Shown here piece after piece: positions 7,995 to 17,075 of a DNA stretch of 64,000 nucleotides. The first letter of the stretch is position 1. Every line of letters starts with the position of its first letter. The DNA is taken from assembly GCF_022808675.1 (NCBI RefSeq), contig NZ_JAKZKV010000009.1, forward strand, positions 1-64,000, in the 5' to 3' direction. The DNA is from Parabacteroides sp. FAFU027. GTDB lineage: Bacteria > Bacteroidota > Bacteroidia > Bacteroidales > UBA7332. Both the position numbers and the translations under genes were made by a program. The notes beneath the pieces were generated by a model. That model did not search any database, had not been told where the DNA came from, and was given only the letters and a program-made list of their open reading frames with translations.

Positions 7995-8309
7995 AAGCCC
8001 GAAGACGAAGACTGCACGAGTAAAGACGAGCACTGCAAGTCCGAAGACGATGACTGCACGAGCAAAGACGAGAACTGCAAGCCCGAAGACGATGACTGCA
8101 CGTGCAAAGACGAGCACTGCGAGCCCGAAGACGATGACTGCACGAGCAAAGACGAGTACTGCAAGTCCGAAGACGATGGCTGCACAAGCAAAGACGAGCA
8201 CTGCAAGTCCGAAGACGATGGCTGCACAAGCAAAGACGAGCACTGCAAGTCCGAAGACGATGGCTGCACAAGCAAAGACGAGCACTGCAAGTCCGAAGAC
8301 GATGGCTGC
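7995..8309. repeat. 42-bp tandem repeat, 7.5 copies
   Basis: Units start at 7995, 8037, 8079, 8121, 8163, 8205, 8247 and 8289 (the last a half unit). Copies 5-7 are identical and copies 1-4 diverge by a few bases, so the array seems to have grown at its right end. Each unit is exactly 14 codons and all six frames are open through it. Plus-strand frames read SEDDGCTSKDEHCK, PKTMAAQAKTSTAS or an Arg-rich peptide. None has a good start codon. Copy differences are mostly synonymous only in the PKTMAAQ frame. It lies about 120 bp upstream of the gene at 8430. Confidence 0.9.
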
Positions 8310-8429
8310 GGTAACATGCTATTGTCATTACTAAAGTGAAAACATAATTGAAAGATTCTTATAGAAAAGACCCGCAACATATTTTGTATTGATGCTTTTG
8401 TAATATCAAACATTTCAAATAGAATTATT

Positions 8430-9335
8430 ATGACTTCAAGACAAGAGAGTAAACTGAAGATGTATCTGACAGTTCGGATATTCCTCAGAGCCAATGCAGC
8501 GATTACGGCACTATTGCCAAACATCGAAGAGTTTTTGACTACACTGGACAATGCCATCCTGCAAATCCAGCAAAACAGTGTACTGCAACTTAGCGGAAAG
8601 GCCGTTGAGCTCAAAAAAGAAACACGTACTGAACTGGAATTGACCACGCTTGACAATTCCAGAAAAATCCAGGCTTATGCTTCATACTCTAAAGACAGTA
8701 ACCTTTTGGCAGAGACTAAGATCCAGAAAGCGGATTTAAATGCAGCATCCGACTACGAATTGGTAAATATATCAAAAGGACTTCATGGAAAGATAGACCC
8801 GCACATTCTGAGTCTGTCTGGCTATTTCCTGACTGTGAATTCGCAGAGTAACTATATGACCTTAATTATAAAGTTTGAAAGCTTTATCCCCGCACGTCGT
8901 CAAAACCAATTGGAACAATCGGATAGTTCAAATATGCTCAACAGCGGCTTCGATCTGGCCGATGGAGCAATTGCTCAAATCGACAGCGTGGTAGAAATTC
9001 TCCACCTGATGCAACCTGATTTTTACAACCGGTACAAAGCCGCACGTAAAATAATCCTCACAGGCGGAAGCCCATTGGCTCTCAAAGGGTACGCAACAGA
9101 TGTCAACACAGGCCTCCCCCTAACAGACGTGACCTTCACCTTCTGTATTAATGGGCATATCGACCCAGTAGTAGTGAAGAAATCGGCAGAAAAAGGAGGC
9201 TTTCAGATTAAATCACTTAACGAAGGAATCTATCAGGTAACGATAAGCAAAATTGGCTATCAAACGCAAACGCATACGATTACCGTTTCGGCGTCGGAGA
9301 TGTATATGCTGGAAGTGAAGATGGTGAAAGCATAA
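8430..9335 (+). CDS. conserved Bacteroidetes protein, helical domain plus carboxypeptidase-regulatory-like domain
   Basis: A 301-aa protein with no signal peptide. Residues ~1-205 are mainly helical and begin with a stretch containing MYLTVRIFLRANAAITALLP, which I recall from a widespread uncharacterised Bacteroidetes family (memory only). Residues ~210-301 form a small beta-sandwich of the carboxypeptidase-regulatory type: LKGYATDVNTGLPLTDV, then GGFQIKSLNEGIYQVTISKIGY, then TITV. That domain is usually extracytoplasmic, so its presence without an export signal is odd. Function is unknown. The gene sits between the 42-bp repeat array and a good terminator, so it is probably transcribed alone. 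Confidence 0.7.
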   Translation: MTSRQESKLKMYLTVRIFLRANAAITALLPNIEEFLTTLDNAILQIQQNSVLQLSGKAVELKKETRTELELTTLDNSRKIQAYASYSKDSNLLAETKIQKADLNAASDYELVNISKGLHGKIDPHILSLSGYFLTVNSQSNYMTLIIKFESFIPARRQNQLEQSDSSNMLNSGFDLADGAIAQIDSVVEILHLMQPDFYNRYKAARKIILTGGSPLALKGYATDVNTGLPLTDVTFTFCINGHIDPVVVKKSAEKGGFQIKSLNEGIYQVTISKIGYQTQTHTITVSASEMYMLEVKMVKA

Positions 9336-9347
9336 GTACCTCATAAT

Positions 9348-9379
9348 ATCCACCGGGTAACATTTTATACCCGGTGGAT
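9348..9379 (+). terminator. terminator hairpin
   Basis: A 12-bp perfect stem, ATCCACCGGGTA (9348-9359) with its complement at 9368-9379, and an 8-nt loop. It follows the stop codon of the gene at 8430 by 12 bp and is followed by TTGATTT. Confidence 0.8.
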
Positions 9380-9419
9380 TTGATTTAACGACTTTAATAA
9401 ACCAAACATAAAAACCGTA

Positions 9420-9881
9420 ATGACCAAAAACAAAGGAATGAAGAAACTAACATTACTTATCCTAATCACATTCATTGCCACAACTGTTATGGCCCAAAAG
9501 AAATCTATCGACGATGATGCCATTTACCAGAGCAGTAGTAAAACCACAGAAACACAACAAACCAATACAACAGTTCAAAATAGCACGATTACTCCCGGGG
9601 ATTATCTCAAAAAAGCTGCGAATGCACGACTGACCTCTACTCTCACACAGATTGCCGGCGGTTTTATAATCGGATTATCCCCTACCATTGATGATAAAGA
9701 CACCCGAAGTATTATAACAATCGGAGGCTTAGCTTTTGGGATTGTCTCTCTGATCACTCATTTCACTGGAATATCCTATGAACATAAAGCCGGTGAAGCC
9801 CTCAACAGAGAGAGGAATAACGACAAACAAGTATATATACAACCTGCCAAAGAGGGACTTGGGGTAAATATCACATTCTGA
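9420..9881 (+). CDS. small exported protein with two hydrophobic segments, unknown function
   Basis: A 153-aa protein. The likely start is the second ATG, 9438 (MKKLTLLILITF), because it gives a standard signal peptide cut after VMA-Q; the first ATG at 9420 adds six residues. The mature part has a Ser/Thr/Gln-rich segment (about 30-60) and then two hydrophobic stretches, LTQIAGGFIIGLS and IITIGGLAFGIVSLITHF, and ends with a short polar tail. Hence it is probably inserted in a membrane. I do not recognise the family. It lies 83 bp upstream of the beta-helix protein. Confidence 0.6.
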   Translation: MTKNKGMKKLTLLILITFIATTVMAQKKSIDDDAIYQSSSKTTETQQTNTTVQNSTITPGDYLKKAANARLTSTLTQIAGGFIIGLSPTIDDKDTRSIITIGGLAFGIVSLITHFTGISYEHKAGEALNRERNNDKQVYIQPAKEGLGVNITF

Positions 9882-9964
9882 AATAAGGATATCCAGACTG
9901 GATTACCACAAATCTCCCTATGAGGTAGAATGCAAAATCACATAAATCAAGAAACTATTATAGT

Positions 9965-11863
9965 ATGAAACATTTAAGAGGACTTATCACACAACTATTA
10001 TTTTTCATCACGATCGGAACATTTGCTCAAACCAATGTCTGTGGTGCTTATTTTACCAACACAAGCTGGACTCTTTCCGGAAGCCCATACAATATCACCG
10101 GAGATGTACAAGTCCCGGCAAATATAACGCTCTCCATTGAACCCGGTGTTGTAATCAATTTTACCGGCGATTATCAAATCCTGGTAAAAGGAATATTTAT
10201 TGCAAATGGAACTGCAACATCTCCGATTTCATTTACGGGGAATACTTCCGGTAAAGCCATGATAATGTTTAGAAGTACCAATCTAAGTAATTCACAATTG
10301 TCCTATTTGAAATTCACCGGACCTAAAAACGGACTTCAATTAGAAGATGAATCCGAATATAGCCAAAGTCCAATAAAAGCAACCGGTACACTAACAATAA
10401 ACAATGCCGAATTTAATAAAACGACAGTTTATACAAAAGGGTATGAAACTACTGCGGCAATGGTCATCAACAATGCAACAATAACATCCACCACAGTCAG
10501 AGGTGTATATCCCAGAAGTGAGCCGATAAGTATAAACAATAGTAGTATTACAGGATCAGTGATCAACTCTGATAGTTATAATAAAGGCATTACGGTAAAT
10601 AATTCCAGTGCTAATAATACGCAGTTCACATTAGGTTGTTGCGGAGCGAACATACAAGTAATTAAATCTACGATTGAAAATTCAAGCTTTACCGATTACA
10701 ACAATTACTATAGTTTCAGTATTCAGGATTCTAAAATCATTAATTCCCCCATTAATTTAAGCAATTCTGATTATGGAGCAACAATATCCAACAGCACCAT
10801 TACCTATAATACAGGCTTTGGTATAAAATGCAAAAACCTAAAAATGACAGGAACAACAGTAGATGGTTCCGGACAAGGAACAGCAATTGAATTATTTGGA
10901 GGGAACAATAGCATTTCTAAGTCACATCTCATAAATAATACCATAGGGGTTAAGGTTACAGCCAACAATAGCATGAAAATTGACTCTTCAGATATCTACA
11001 ATAACACACAATACAATATCCAGAATCTGGCAGCGCAAAACATTACTGCTCAAAACAATTGGTGGGGAACGACCAATGCAACCGAAATCACTAACAAAAT
11101 CTATGACTATTATGATAATATCAACTATGGGATCGTAGATTACAGCAAAGGATTGACCTCTAATAGCTTTACAGTGACTTTATCGCTTGGAGCTAACGGT
11201 GCAGTCAAAGCTGATAATGTTACATTAGGCAATGGATCTGTCGTAAGTATAGAAAAAGGTACAACCAAAACATTTACCATTGTACCAAATGCCGGTTATA
11301 GCTTATCCACAATAAGTTACAACGGAAGTAATGTAAAATCACAATTAGTCAATAATCAGTACACAATACCGACAATTACAGCTAATTCAACGTTAAATGT
11401 TACATTTCAACGTGCAGTGTATAAACTCAGTATTCAAACGGGTGGTTCCGGCACAACAAACCTCAACTATTACTATGGTGAAACGCCATCGTTTGACTTC
11501 ACTCCTTCGGATGGATATAAAATCAAGTCGGTATTCTATAATGGGAACGACGTTACCTCCTCATTAACCGGGAATGTATATACGGTACCAGCTATTACTT
11601 CCAATGGAAGTCTAGTCGTAAATTTCGAGGGTATAACACTTGGAAATATATCTGCCAATGATAATGCTATAAGCGTATTTACCACAGAATCGGGAATTGT
11701 AGTCCATGGAGTACCCGAGGGGGAAATAATCAGACTCTATTCCGTTTATGGACAATTGCTGCAATCGGTTAAATCTCAAACTGATGGAGTGATCCTTAAT
11801 GCCAGGAAAGGTGCTATTTATATTGTTAAGACTGACTCAAAAAAGATAAAAGTATCTTTCTAA
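9965..11863 (+). CDS. secreted beta-helix protein with InlB-type repeats and T9SS-like tail
   Basis: A 632-aa secreted protein. The signal peptide ends at TFA-Q. Residues ~25-385 carry irregular Asn/Ser/Thr-rich repeats (NNSSITGS, NNSSANN, NSTITYN) characteristic of a right-handed parallel beta-helix, ending with QNNWWG, a common motif there. Two divergent InlB B-repeat-like domains of about 75 aa follow (~400-555), each ending V(T/N)F. The C-terminus (~560-632) resembles a T9SS sorting domain: GIVVHGVPEGEIIRLYSVYG, GAIYIVKT, KIKVSF. The role is probably cell-surface binding or adhesion. A second, decayed T9SS tail follows directly in another frame. Confidence 0.75.
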   Translation: MKHLRGLITQLLFFITIGTFAQTNVCGAYFTNTSWTLSGSPYNITGDVQVPANITLSIEPGVVINFTGDYQILVKGIFIANGTATSPISFTGNTSGKAMIMFRSTNLSNSQLSYLKFTGPKNGLQLEDESEYSQSPIKATGTLTINNAEFNKTTVYTKGYETTAAMVINNATITSTTVRGVYPRSEPISINNSSITGSVINSDSYNKGITVNNSSANNTQFTLGCCGANIQVIKSTIENSSFTDYNNYYSFSIQDSKIINSPINLSNSDYGATISNSTITYNTGFGIKCKNLKMTGTTVDGSGQGTAIELFGGNNSISKSHLINNTIGVKVTANNSMKIDSSDIYNNTQYNIQNLAAQNITAQNNWWGTTNATEITNKIYDYYDNINYGIVDYSKGLTSNSFTVTLSLGANGAVKADNVTLGNGSVVSIEKGTTKTFTIVPNAGYSLSTISYNGSNVKSQLVNNQYTIPTITANSTLNVTFQRAVYKLSIQTGGSGTTNLNYYYGETPSFDFTPSDGYKIKSVFYNGNDVTSSLTGNVYTVPAITSNGSLVVNFEGITLGNISANDNAISVFTTESGIVVHGVPEGEIIRLYSVYGQLLQSVKSQTDGVILNARKGAIYIVKTDSKKIKVSF

Positions 11864-11864
11864 G

Positions 11865-11969
11865 ACCGGAGCTATCCGAAAGCTTGAGATCGGCACTTTA
11901 AACTCAGGAATCGACATTGTCAAAGTTAAGGCCAAAGTTGGAGCGAAAAGTAATAAGTTTTTGAAATAA
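11865..11969 (+). pseudogene. remnant of a T9SS C-terminal sorting domain
   Basis: Immediately after the stop of the beta-helix gene, but in the +1 frame, the DNA reads a peptide containing KLEIGTLNSGIDIVKVKAKV and ending SNKFLK followed by TAA (11967-11969). This is the classic last third of a T9SS type A sorting domain (LxxGxYIVKV...KFxK). It has no start of its own. It looks like the old end of a longer or replaced gene, left over after a frameshift or an exchange of C-terminal domains. Confidence 0.6.
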
Positions 11970-12129
11970 TATCTGACCATTGAACTATTGCTGTAAGGTC
12001 AATGGAAAAAGGATTCTATTTCAGGATTGAGATGTAGCTAAATAAGAGATTTTTATCGTAAAAAACGACTAAACGTAAACTTTAAGCCCCCATATACGGT
12101 TTTAAGTAGATATTAATCGTATAAATTAA

Positions 12130-12137
12130 TACTTTTG
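12130..12137 (+). promoter_or_regulatory. -7 promoter element
   Basis: TACTTTTG matches the Bacteroidetes -7 box TAnnTTTG and sits 28 bp before the ATG at 12165. No good -33 TTTG is found at the usual spacing. I see nothing else certain in 11970-12129. Confidence 0.45.
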
Positions 12138-12164
12138 TAGTCAAATACAATCACCAATTAAGTT

Positions 12165-13160
12165 ATGAAAACAAAATACCTACTCTCTCTGACTTTTCTT
12201 TTGATTACATTGATGAGTTTTGCTCAAATGCCTACTACAGGATTAGTATTAAGCTATCCGTTTAATGGCAACGCAAATAATGAAGTAAGCAATACGAACA
12301 ATGGAGTTGTCTCTTTTGCATCACTAACCGATGACAGATCCGGAAAGACAAACAGTGCCTATCTATTTCATGGATATAGTGGCGAAGGAATCACGTGTGG
12401 CGACGATCCAATCGGTGACAATGAAAGCATGACAATATCTGTTTCCATTTATCCGACTACCACAATCTTCAACGGGATAAATAATTCGGTGAACCAGTAT
12501 ATAATGTCTTCCGGAGGACAATCCAACTCCCTGGGATACTACCTACTCTGGAATAATGGAAAAATCAAAATTGGCAGAAAGACTCTTACAATGGCTTGTG
12601 ATACCCTGATCAGCAGTTATCCGCTCAACCAATGGAGCCATATCGTATTTACCTATGACAATCTTTATGGCAACTACAGTGTGTATGTAAATAACAAACT
12701 GACAGTCAGCTCTCCCACAAAAAATACAACTTCGAGTAGCCGCACCTCTAAGTCATTGATTATTGGCGCCCCCAATACCAGCAGTCTTTACGAAAATAAC
12801 TTTATCGGGAAAATTGATGACATCAAGGTTTATAACCGCGTATTGACTCCGGAAGAAATCTATACCTTATTTAAAGGCGATGCAACCGCTGTAACCTCTG
12901 TTTACAACAATCAAATAAATGTCTATCCCAACCCAACGACAGACCGGGTTACCATTGATTGCGGTAGTGATTTTAACTCTCTGAATGGTGGTAATATCAG
13001 GATATCAAATAGCATAGGACAGACTGTTTATCTCAATAACATAAAAACAGAGAGCACAACAATCAGCCTTAAACAATTCGGTCTAAAAGGAATATACTTT
13101 ATCCAGTTACTTGATAGCAATAAGAATATTATAGCATCGAAGAAAGTTTGTTTGCAGTAA
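12165..13160 (+). CDS. secreted LamG/concanavalin-like protein with T9SS type A sorting domain
   Basis: A 331-aa protein with a signal peptide cut near SFA-Q. Residues ~27-245 form a LamG-like jelly-roll: LVLSYPFNGNANNE at the start, then WSHIVFTYD, YSVYVNNKL and the closing GKIDDIKVYNRVLTPEEI, the usual end of these lectin-like domains. Residues ~255-331 are a T9SS type A sorting domain: INVYPNPTTDRVTID, then ISNSIGQTVY, LKGIYFIQL and a basic end. The protein should be carried across the outer membrane and attached to the surface. The ligand is unknown. It has its own promoter-like box and terminator. Confidence 0.85.
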   Translation: MKTKYLLSLTFLLITLMSFAQMPTTGLVLSYPFNGNANNEVSNTNNGVVSFASLTDDRSGKTNSAYLFHGYSGEGITCGDDPIGDNESMTISVSIYPTTTIFNGINNSVNQYIMSSGGQSNSLGYYLLWNNGKIKIGRKTLTMACDTLISSYPLNQWSHIVFTYDNLYGNYSVYVNNKLTVSSPTKNTTSSSRTSKSLIIGAPNTSSLYENNFIGKIDDIKVYNRVLTPEEIYTLFKGDATAVTSVYNNQINVYPNPTTDRVTIDCGSDFNSLNGGNIRISNSIGQTVYLNNIKTESTTISLKQFGLKGIYFIQLLDSNKNIIASKKVCLQ

Positions 13161-13212
13161 TCATATATCCGTTTCTTAGACAGAAAATCATTTCCGATAA
13201 AAACAATATCTA

Positions 13213-13246
13213 AGGGGCAAGCCATCACAATGGGTTGCCCCTTTGT
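13213..13246 (+). terminator. terminator hairpin
   Basis: AAGGGGCAA (13213-13221) pairs with TTGCCCCTT, with CCAT/ATGG inside, followed by TGTTTT. It lies 53 bp after the LamG gene. Confidence 0.75.
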
Positions 13247-13387
13247 TTTAGCAATATAGGTATTGCTTACTCATCTCCTGAGCAGTAAATAAAAAGTAAG
13301 CAAGAATCAAGAGAATTACTACACACAAAAGAAGGAAAGACGGAAGAAAAGAGGAGTTACAAGGTAAGCTTTACATCTTCTACCAAC

Positions 13388-13418
13388 GAAAAAAGGTGTC
13401 CTTTCGGACACCTTTTTA
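13388..13418 (-). terminator. nifJ terminator
   Basis: AAAAAGGTGTCC and GGACACCTTTTT form a 12-bp stem with a 4-nt loop (TTTC) and A- and T-runs on both sides. It lies about 23 bp beyond the nifJ stop. Confidence 0.85.
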
Positions 13419-13440
13419 ATTATATGCTTAATGCATCGGA

Positions 13441-16400
13441 TTATTCAACAGTTACATAGCTGGCAGCAGCCAAACGTTTGTAAGTGTTATATCTCCATTT
13501 TGCATTTTCTTCAGCAGCAGAGAACAATTCTTGTGCTTCAGCAGGGAATTGTTTCATCAATGAAGTGTAACGTACCTCTCCTTTGAGGAAGTCCTGGAAC
13601 TTGCTCCAGTCTGGTTCTTTTGAGTCGAACTGGAATGGGTTTTGTCCTTCAGCTTCCAACGCTGGGTTGTAACGCCACAGGTGCCAGTAACCACACTCAA
13701 CCGCTCTCTTACCTTCTTCTTGTGTTTTACCCATACCGGCAGTGATACCGTGAGCAATACAAGGAGAGTAAGCGATGATCAATGATGGTCCGGGATAAGC
13801 TTCTGCTTCGCGGATAGCTTTCAATGTCTGTGCCTGGTTAGAACCGATTGCAATCTGAGCAACATAAACGTAACCGTAAGTAGTTGCGATCAAACCAAGG
13901 TCTTTTTTACGGATTCTCTTACCTGAAGCAGCAAATTTAGCTACAGCACCTACAGGAGTAGATTTAGATGACTGACCACCGGTGTTAGAGTAAACCTCAG
14001 TATCAACTACAAGAATGTTTACGTCCTGACCTGATGCGATCACCTGATCCAAACCACCGAAACCGATGTCATAAGCCCAACCGTCACCACCGATGATCCA
14101 CTGTGATTTTTTGATCAACAGATTTTTCATTGATGCGATAGTTTTGCAAGGCTCACAGTCACATGCTTCTACCAATGGAACGATTTTCTCAGTCAAAGCA
14201 ATAGTTGCTTCTGCATCCTGACGCTTAGCAATCCACTCAGCAAACAAACCTTTCAGTTCGTCAGAACAGCAGTCTTTTGCAATAGCTTCTTCCATTTTGA
14301 GTTGGATACGATCGCGCATTTTAGTAACGGCGATGTTCATACCCAAACCGAACTCAGCATTGTCTTCGAACAATGAGTTAGCCCAAGCTGGACCGTGTCC
14401 TTTTTCGTTCTGAGTGTAAGGAGTAGAAGGTGCTGAACCAGAGTAGATAGAAGTACAACCGGTTGCATTAGCAATCATCTGACGGTCTCCAAACAATTGA
14501 GAGATCAATTTCACGTAAGGAGTTTCACCACAACCTGAACAAGCTCCAGAGAACTCAAACAACGGAGTTGCGAACTGAGAGTTCTTCACGTTAGCTTTGA
14601 TGTCAACCAGGTGTTGTTTTGTAGCTACTTCATTTACACAGAAGTCCCAGTTGTCCTGATTTGGATATTGAGATTCGATATCCACCATCTCAAGGGCTTT
14701 TCCGTTTTTGTTACCCGGACAAACGTCAGGACAGTTTCCACAGTCCATACAGTCAAGTACGTCAACCTGGATACGGAATTGCATACCTGCGAATTGTTTA
14801 CCGGTAGCTTTCAGCGTTTCGAAGTTAGCAGGTGCTTTTGCCATTTCAACTTCATCCAACACGAACGGACGGATAGCAGCGTGAGGACAAACATAAGCAC
14901 ACTGGTTACACTGGATACAGTTTTCAGGTTTCCAAACCGGTACACGAGCAGCTACACCACGTTTTTCGTATTTTGCAGTTGCTTGTTCCCAGGTACCGTC
15001 TTCACGACCTTTGAATGCTGATACAGGAAGGTCATCACCGATCTGAGCATTTACAGGACGAACGATATTTTGGATAAATTCAGGAGCTGGAGTGTGCTCA
15101 AGAGCAAATTCGGCATCGATGTTCGCCCATTCTGCAGGAATTTCCACTTTAATTACATCACCACCACGATCTACAGCAGCGTAGTTCATGTTAACGATCT
15201 TCTCACCTTTTTTACCGTAAGATTTCACGATCGCTTTCTTCATTTGCTCAACAGCCAGTTCGTAAGGAACAACACCGGTGATTTTGAAGAATGCAGACTG
15301 AAGGATAGTGTTGGTACGGTTACCCAAACCGATTTCAATTGCAATCTGAGTTGCATTGATAATATAAAGGCTGATGTTGTTTTTAGCTAAGTAAGCTTTA
15401 ACGAAATCAGGAAGGTGTTTTTTAGTCTCTTCCGCATCCCAAACAGAGTTCAACAGGAAGGTTCCGTTTTTCTTCAAACCTTTGGTTACGTCATACAGAC
15501 GGAGGTATGCAGGTACGTGACATGCCACGAAGTCCGGAGTGTTTACCAAATAAGTAGAACGGATAGGATCGTTACCGAAACGAAGGTGAGAACAAGTAAA
15601 ACCACCAGATTTTTTAGAGTCATAAGCGAAATATGCCTGACAATATTTGTTGGTGTTATCACCGATAATTTTAATCGAGTTTTTGTTAGCACCTACAGTA
15701 CCATCAGCGCCCAATCCGTAGAATTTCGCTTCGAAAGGACCGTTTTCAAATACGATTTCCTCTTTTTTAGGAAGAGAAGTAAATGTTACGTCATCCTCGA
15801 TACCGATAGTAAAGCCGTTTTTAGGTTCTGGCAATGCAAGGTTTTCGTAAACGGCAAGAACCTGAGCAGGAGTAGTGTCTTTAGAAGAAAGACCGTAACG
15901 ACCACCAACGATCACAGGAGCGTTAGCTTTTCCGTAGAAACAGTCTTTTACATCTAAGTACAGAGGTTCGCCGGTAGCACCCGGTTCTTTTGTACGGTCA
16001 AGTACAGCAATTTGCTTAACTGTAGAAGGAACGACAGAAAGGAAGTGTTTCGCTGAGAAAGGACGATACAAGTGAACAGAAACCAAACCTACTTTCTCGC
16101 CATTAGCGTTCATGTAGTCGATAGTTTCTTTGATCGCTTCAGTCACAGAACCCATCGCGATGATCACGCGATCAGCATCCTGAGCACCATAGTAATCGAA
16201 TAAACCATATTTGCGACCTGTAACGGTAGCTACTTTATTCATGTAATCTTCAACTATTGCAGGTACTGCATCGTAGAAAGTGTTACAAGCTTCACGAGCC
16301 TGGAAGTAGATATCCGGATTCTGAGCCATACCGCGTGCAACAGGATTCTCTGGATTCAATGCACGTTTGCGGAATTCAGCCAATGCATCCTGATCGATGA

Positions 16401-16986
16401 ATTGAGCGAGATCGTCGTTCTCAAGCATTTCAATCTTCTGGATTTCGTGAGAAGTACGGAAACCATCAAAGAAGTGAACGAAAGGAACGCGAGAAGTCAA
16501 AGTTGCCAGGTGAGCAACACCAGCCAAATCCATAACTTCCTGTACAGAACCGGTTGCCAACATAGCGAAACCTGTCTGACGGGCAGCCATAACATCCTGG
16601 TGGTCACCAAAGATTGAAAGAGCATGAGAAGCCAATGCGCGAGCTGACACGTGGAAAACTGAAGGTAACAATTCACCCGCAATTTTGTACATGTTAGGGA
16701 TCATCAACAATAAACCTTGTGATGCAGTATATGTAGAAGTTAAAGCACCAGCCTGCAATGAACCGTGTACAACACCGGCAGCACCAGCTTCTGACTGCAT
16801 TTCTTCTACTTTAACTGTTTCGCCAAAGATATTTTTTCTTCCGGCAGCAGCCCATTCATCGACATATTCAGCCATAGTCGAAGAAGGAGTGATGGGGTAA
16901 ATACCAGCTACTTCTGTGAACATATACGAGATATGTGCAGCAGCCTGGTTACCATCACAGGTAATGAACTTCTTTTGTTTAGTCAT
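13441..16986 (-). CDS. nifJ: pyruvate:ferredoxin (flavodoxin) oxidoreductase, single chain
   Basis: Oxidatively decarboxylates pyruvate to acetyl-CoA and CO2 and reduces ferredoxin; a central enzyme of anaerobic fermentation. The 1181-aa length is normal for the fused homodimeric type. In order: the N-terminal domain (GNQAAAHISYMFTEVAGIYPITPSS), the central gamma-like domain (GLGADGTVGANKNSIKIIGD), two 4Fe-4S ferredoxin motifs (CIQCNQCAYVCP and CMDCGNCPDVCP, about residues 690-760), the proximal-cluster Cys residues (CSGCGETPY), and the thiamine diphosphate site (GDGWAYDIGFGGLDQV ... SNTGGQ) near residues 965-1005. It is a single gene with its own terminator. Long antisense frames inside it are shadows of its codon bias. 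Confidence 0.97.
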   Translation of the reverse strand: MTKQKKFITCDGNQAAAHISYMFTEVAGIYPITPSSTMAEYVDEWAAAGRKNIFGETVKVEEMQSEAGAAGVVHGSLQAGALTSTYTASQGLLLMIPNMYKIAGELLPSVFHVSARALASHALSIFGDHQDVMAARQTGFAMLATGSVQEVMDLAGVAHLATLTSRVPFVHFFDGFRTSHEIQKIEMLENDDLAQFIDQDALAEFRKRALNPENPVARGMAQNPDIYFQAREACNTFYDAVPAIVEDYMNKVATVTGRKYGLFDYYGAQDADRVIIAMGSVTEAIKETIDYMNANGEKVGLVSVHLYRPFSAKHFLSVVPSTVKQIAVLDRTKEPGATGEPLYLDVKDCFYGKANAPVIVGGRYGLSSKDTTPAQVLAVYENLALPEPKNGFTIGIEDDVTFTSLPKKEEIVFENGPFEAKFYGLGADGTVGANKNSIKIIGDNTNKYCQAYFAYDSKKSGGFTCSHLRFGNDPIRSTYLVNTPDFVACHVPAYLRLYDVTKGLKKNGTFLLNSVWDAEETKKHLPDFVKAYLAKNNISLYIINATQIAIEIGLGNRTNTILQSAFFKITGVVPYELAVEQMKKAIVKSYGKKGEKIVNMNYAAVDRGGDVIKVEIPAEWANIDAEFALEHTPAPEFIQNIVRPVNAQIGDDLPVSAFKGREDGTWEQATAKYEKRGVAARVPVWKPENCIQCNQCAYVCPHAAIRPFVLDEVEMAKAPANFETLKATGKQFAGMQFRIQVDVLDCMDCGNCPDVCPGNKNGKALEMVDIESQYPNQDNWDFCVNEVATKQHLVDIKANVKNSQFATPLFEFSGACSGCGETPYVKLISQLFGDRQMIANATGCTSIYSGSAPSTPYTQNEKGHGPAWANSLFEDNAEFGLGMNIAVTKMRDRIQLKMEEAIAKDCCSDELKGLFAEWIAKRQDAEATIALTEKIVPLVEACDCEPCKTIASMKNLLIKKSQWIIGGDGWAYDIGFGGLDQVIASGQDVNILVVDTEVYSNTGGQSSKSTPVGAVAKFAASGKRIRKKDLGLIATTYGYVYVAQIAIGSNQAQTLKAIREAEAYPGPSLIIAYSPCIAHGITAGMGKTQEEGKRAVECGYWHLWRYNPALEAEGQNPFQFDSKEPDWSKFQDFLKGEVRYTSLMKQFPAEAQELFSAAEENAKWRYNTYKRLAAASYVTVE

Positions 16987-17075
16987 AATTGTTTTTAAAT
17001 TATTTGGTGTTAATCAAATTGTAATTGGGTCTCTCAATATATAGTGGAGTTTGAAACTCTCTATTATTTTCCAGC

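Noticed and set aside
7995-8309. CRISPR array
   Set aside because: The units are contiguous with no unique spacers, and no cas genes are nearby.
7963-8656. Long open frames on both strands across the 42-bp repeats
   Set aside because: They are open only because the unit is a multiple of three without stops. Some run antisense into the gene at 8430. No start region supports them.
14611-16900. Antisense frames of up to 180 codons inside nifJ
   Set aside because: They lie opposite a full-length, strongly conserved gene and have no protein features of their own.
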